A DNA stretch of 33,076 nucleotides from assembly GCF_032586235.1 (NCBI RefSeq), contig NZ_JAWHTD010000041.1, positions 1 to 33,076 of the forward strand. Reading direction: 5' to 3'. Under the pieces are notes generated by a model. That model was not told the origin of the DNA and made no database searches. It worked only from the letters and a program-made list of their open reading frames with translations. A program made the translations under genes and the position numbers. Source of the stretch: Aestuariicoccus sp032586235. Lineage in GTDB: Bacteria; Pseudomonadota; Alphaproteobacteria; Rhodobacterales; Rhodobacteraceae. How positions within the stretch are numbered: the first letter of the stretch is position 1; each line of letters opens with the position of its first letter. Shown one piece after another: positions 33,038 to 33,076 of this stretch.

Positions 33038-33076
33038 GGCAATTCGGGGAGGCGTTGATGCGGGGCCGGGCATCGG

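Overview
The window looks like an accessory, insertion-sequence-rich region of an alphaproteobacterium, most likely the Rhodobacteraceae/Roseobacter group. This is inferred from gene content and style (GlxA and DMT genes, Dpp-type importer, IS6 and IS3 remnants, small Roseobacter-type proteins, fairly high GC), not from a marker gene. No rRNA, tRNA or CRISPR array was seen. Whether this is chromosome or plasmid cannot be decided from the sequence.

Layout. 1-2.0 kb: end of an IS6-type element, a gene-poor stretch, then a complete tyrosine recombinase (minus) divergent from a small XRE-type regulator. 2.2-5.3 kb: YecA/SEC-C protein, DCC thiol-disulfide protein, ABM-like small protein and an exported sialidase-like beta-propeller with a CSCC motif. 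5.7-8.6 kb: broken FAD monooxygenase carrying an 8-bp tandem repeat, a GlxA-family regulator and an EamA/DMT permease. 8.7 kb: a second, truncated copy of the recombinase C-terminus. 9.2-12.4 kb: three c-type cytochromes separated by debris (truncated exported ORF, MITE-like inverted-repeat element, formylglycine-generating-enzyme fragment, IS3 transposase tail). 12.7-16.4 kb: minus-strand cluster of a DUF3892-like small protein, an ATP-grasp ligase and a 677-aa protein with a papain-like Gln-Cys-His-Asn pattern. 16.9-18.5 kb: universal stress protein and PfkB kinase behind an FNR-like palindrome. 18.6-19.5 kb: a fragment of a membrane-protein gene (its full copy is at 29.4 kb) abutting an IS6 element whose transposase has one in-frame stop. 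19.5-27.1 kb: a Dpp/Opp-type ABC importer operon with an SGNH hydrolase (minus), divergent from a LacI-family regulator and the substrate-binding protein. 27.5-29.9 kb: ccdAB toxin-antitoxin, small conserved protein, ankyrin protein and three-TM protein. 30.3-33.0 kb: GT2 glycosyltransferase, gmd, and a GDP-fucose synthase gene with an abnormal 3' end.

How parts work together. The importer, its binding protein, LacI regulator and hydrolase form one uptake and processing unit; shared ATCAAATGAT-type motifs lie in both intergenic regions. The cytochromes and universal stress protein have TTGAC-N4-ATCA-type boxes upstream, suggesting low-oxygen or nitrogen-oxide control. gmd and fcl make GDP-L-fucose for a surface polysaccharide that the adjacent GT2 may help assemble. 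The least explained and most interesting unit is the ATP-grasp plus cysteine-peptidase-like pair, whose start and stop codons overlap by one base; it may be a peptide-bond-forming and peptide-cleaving or transferring system.
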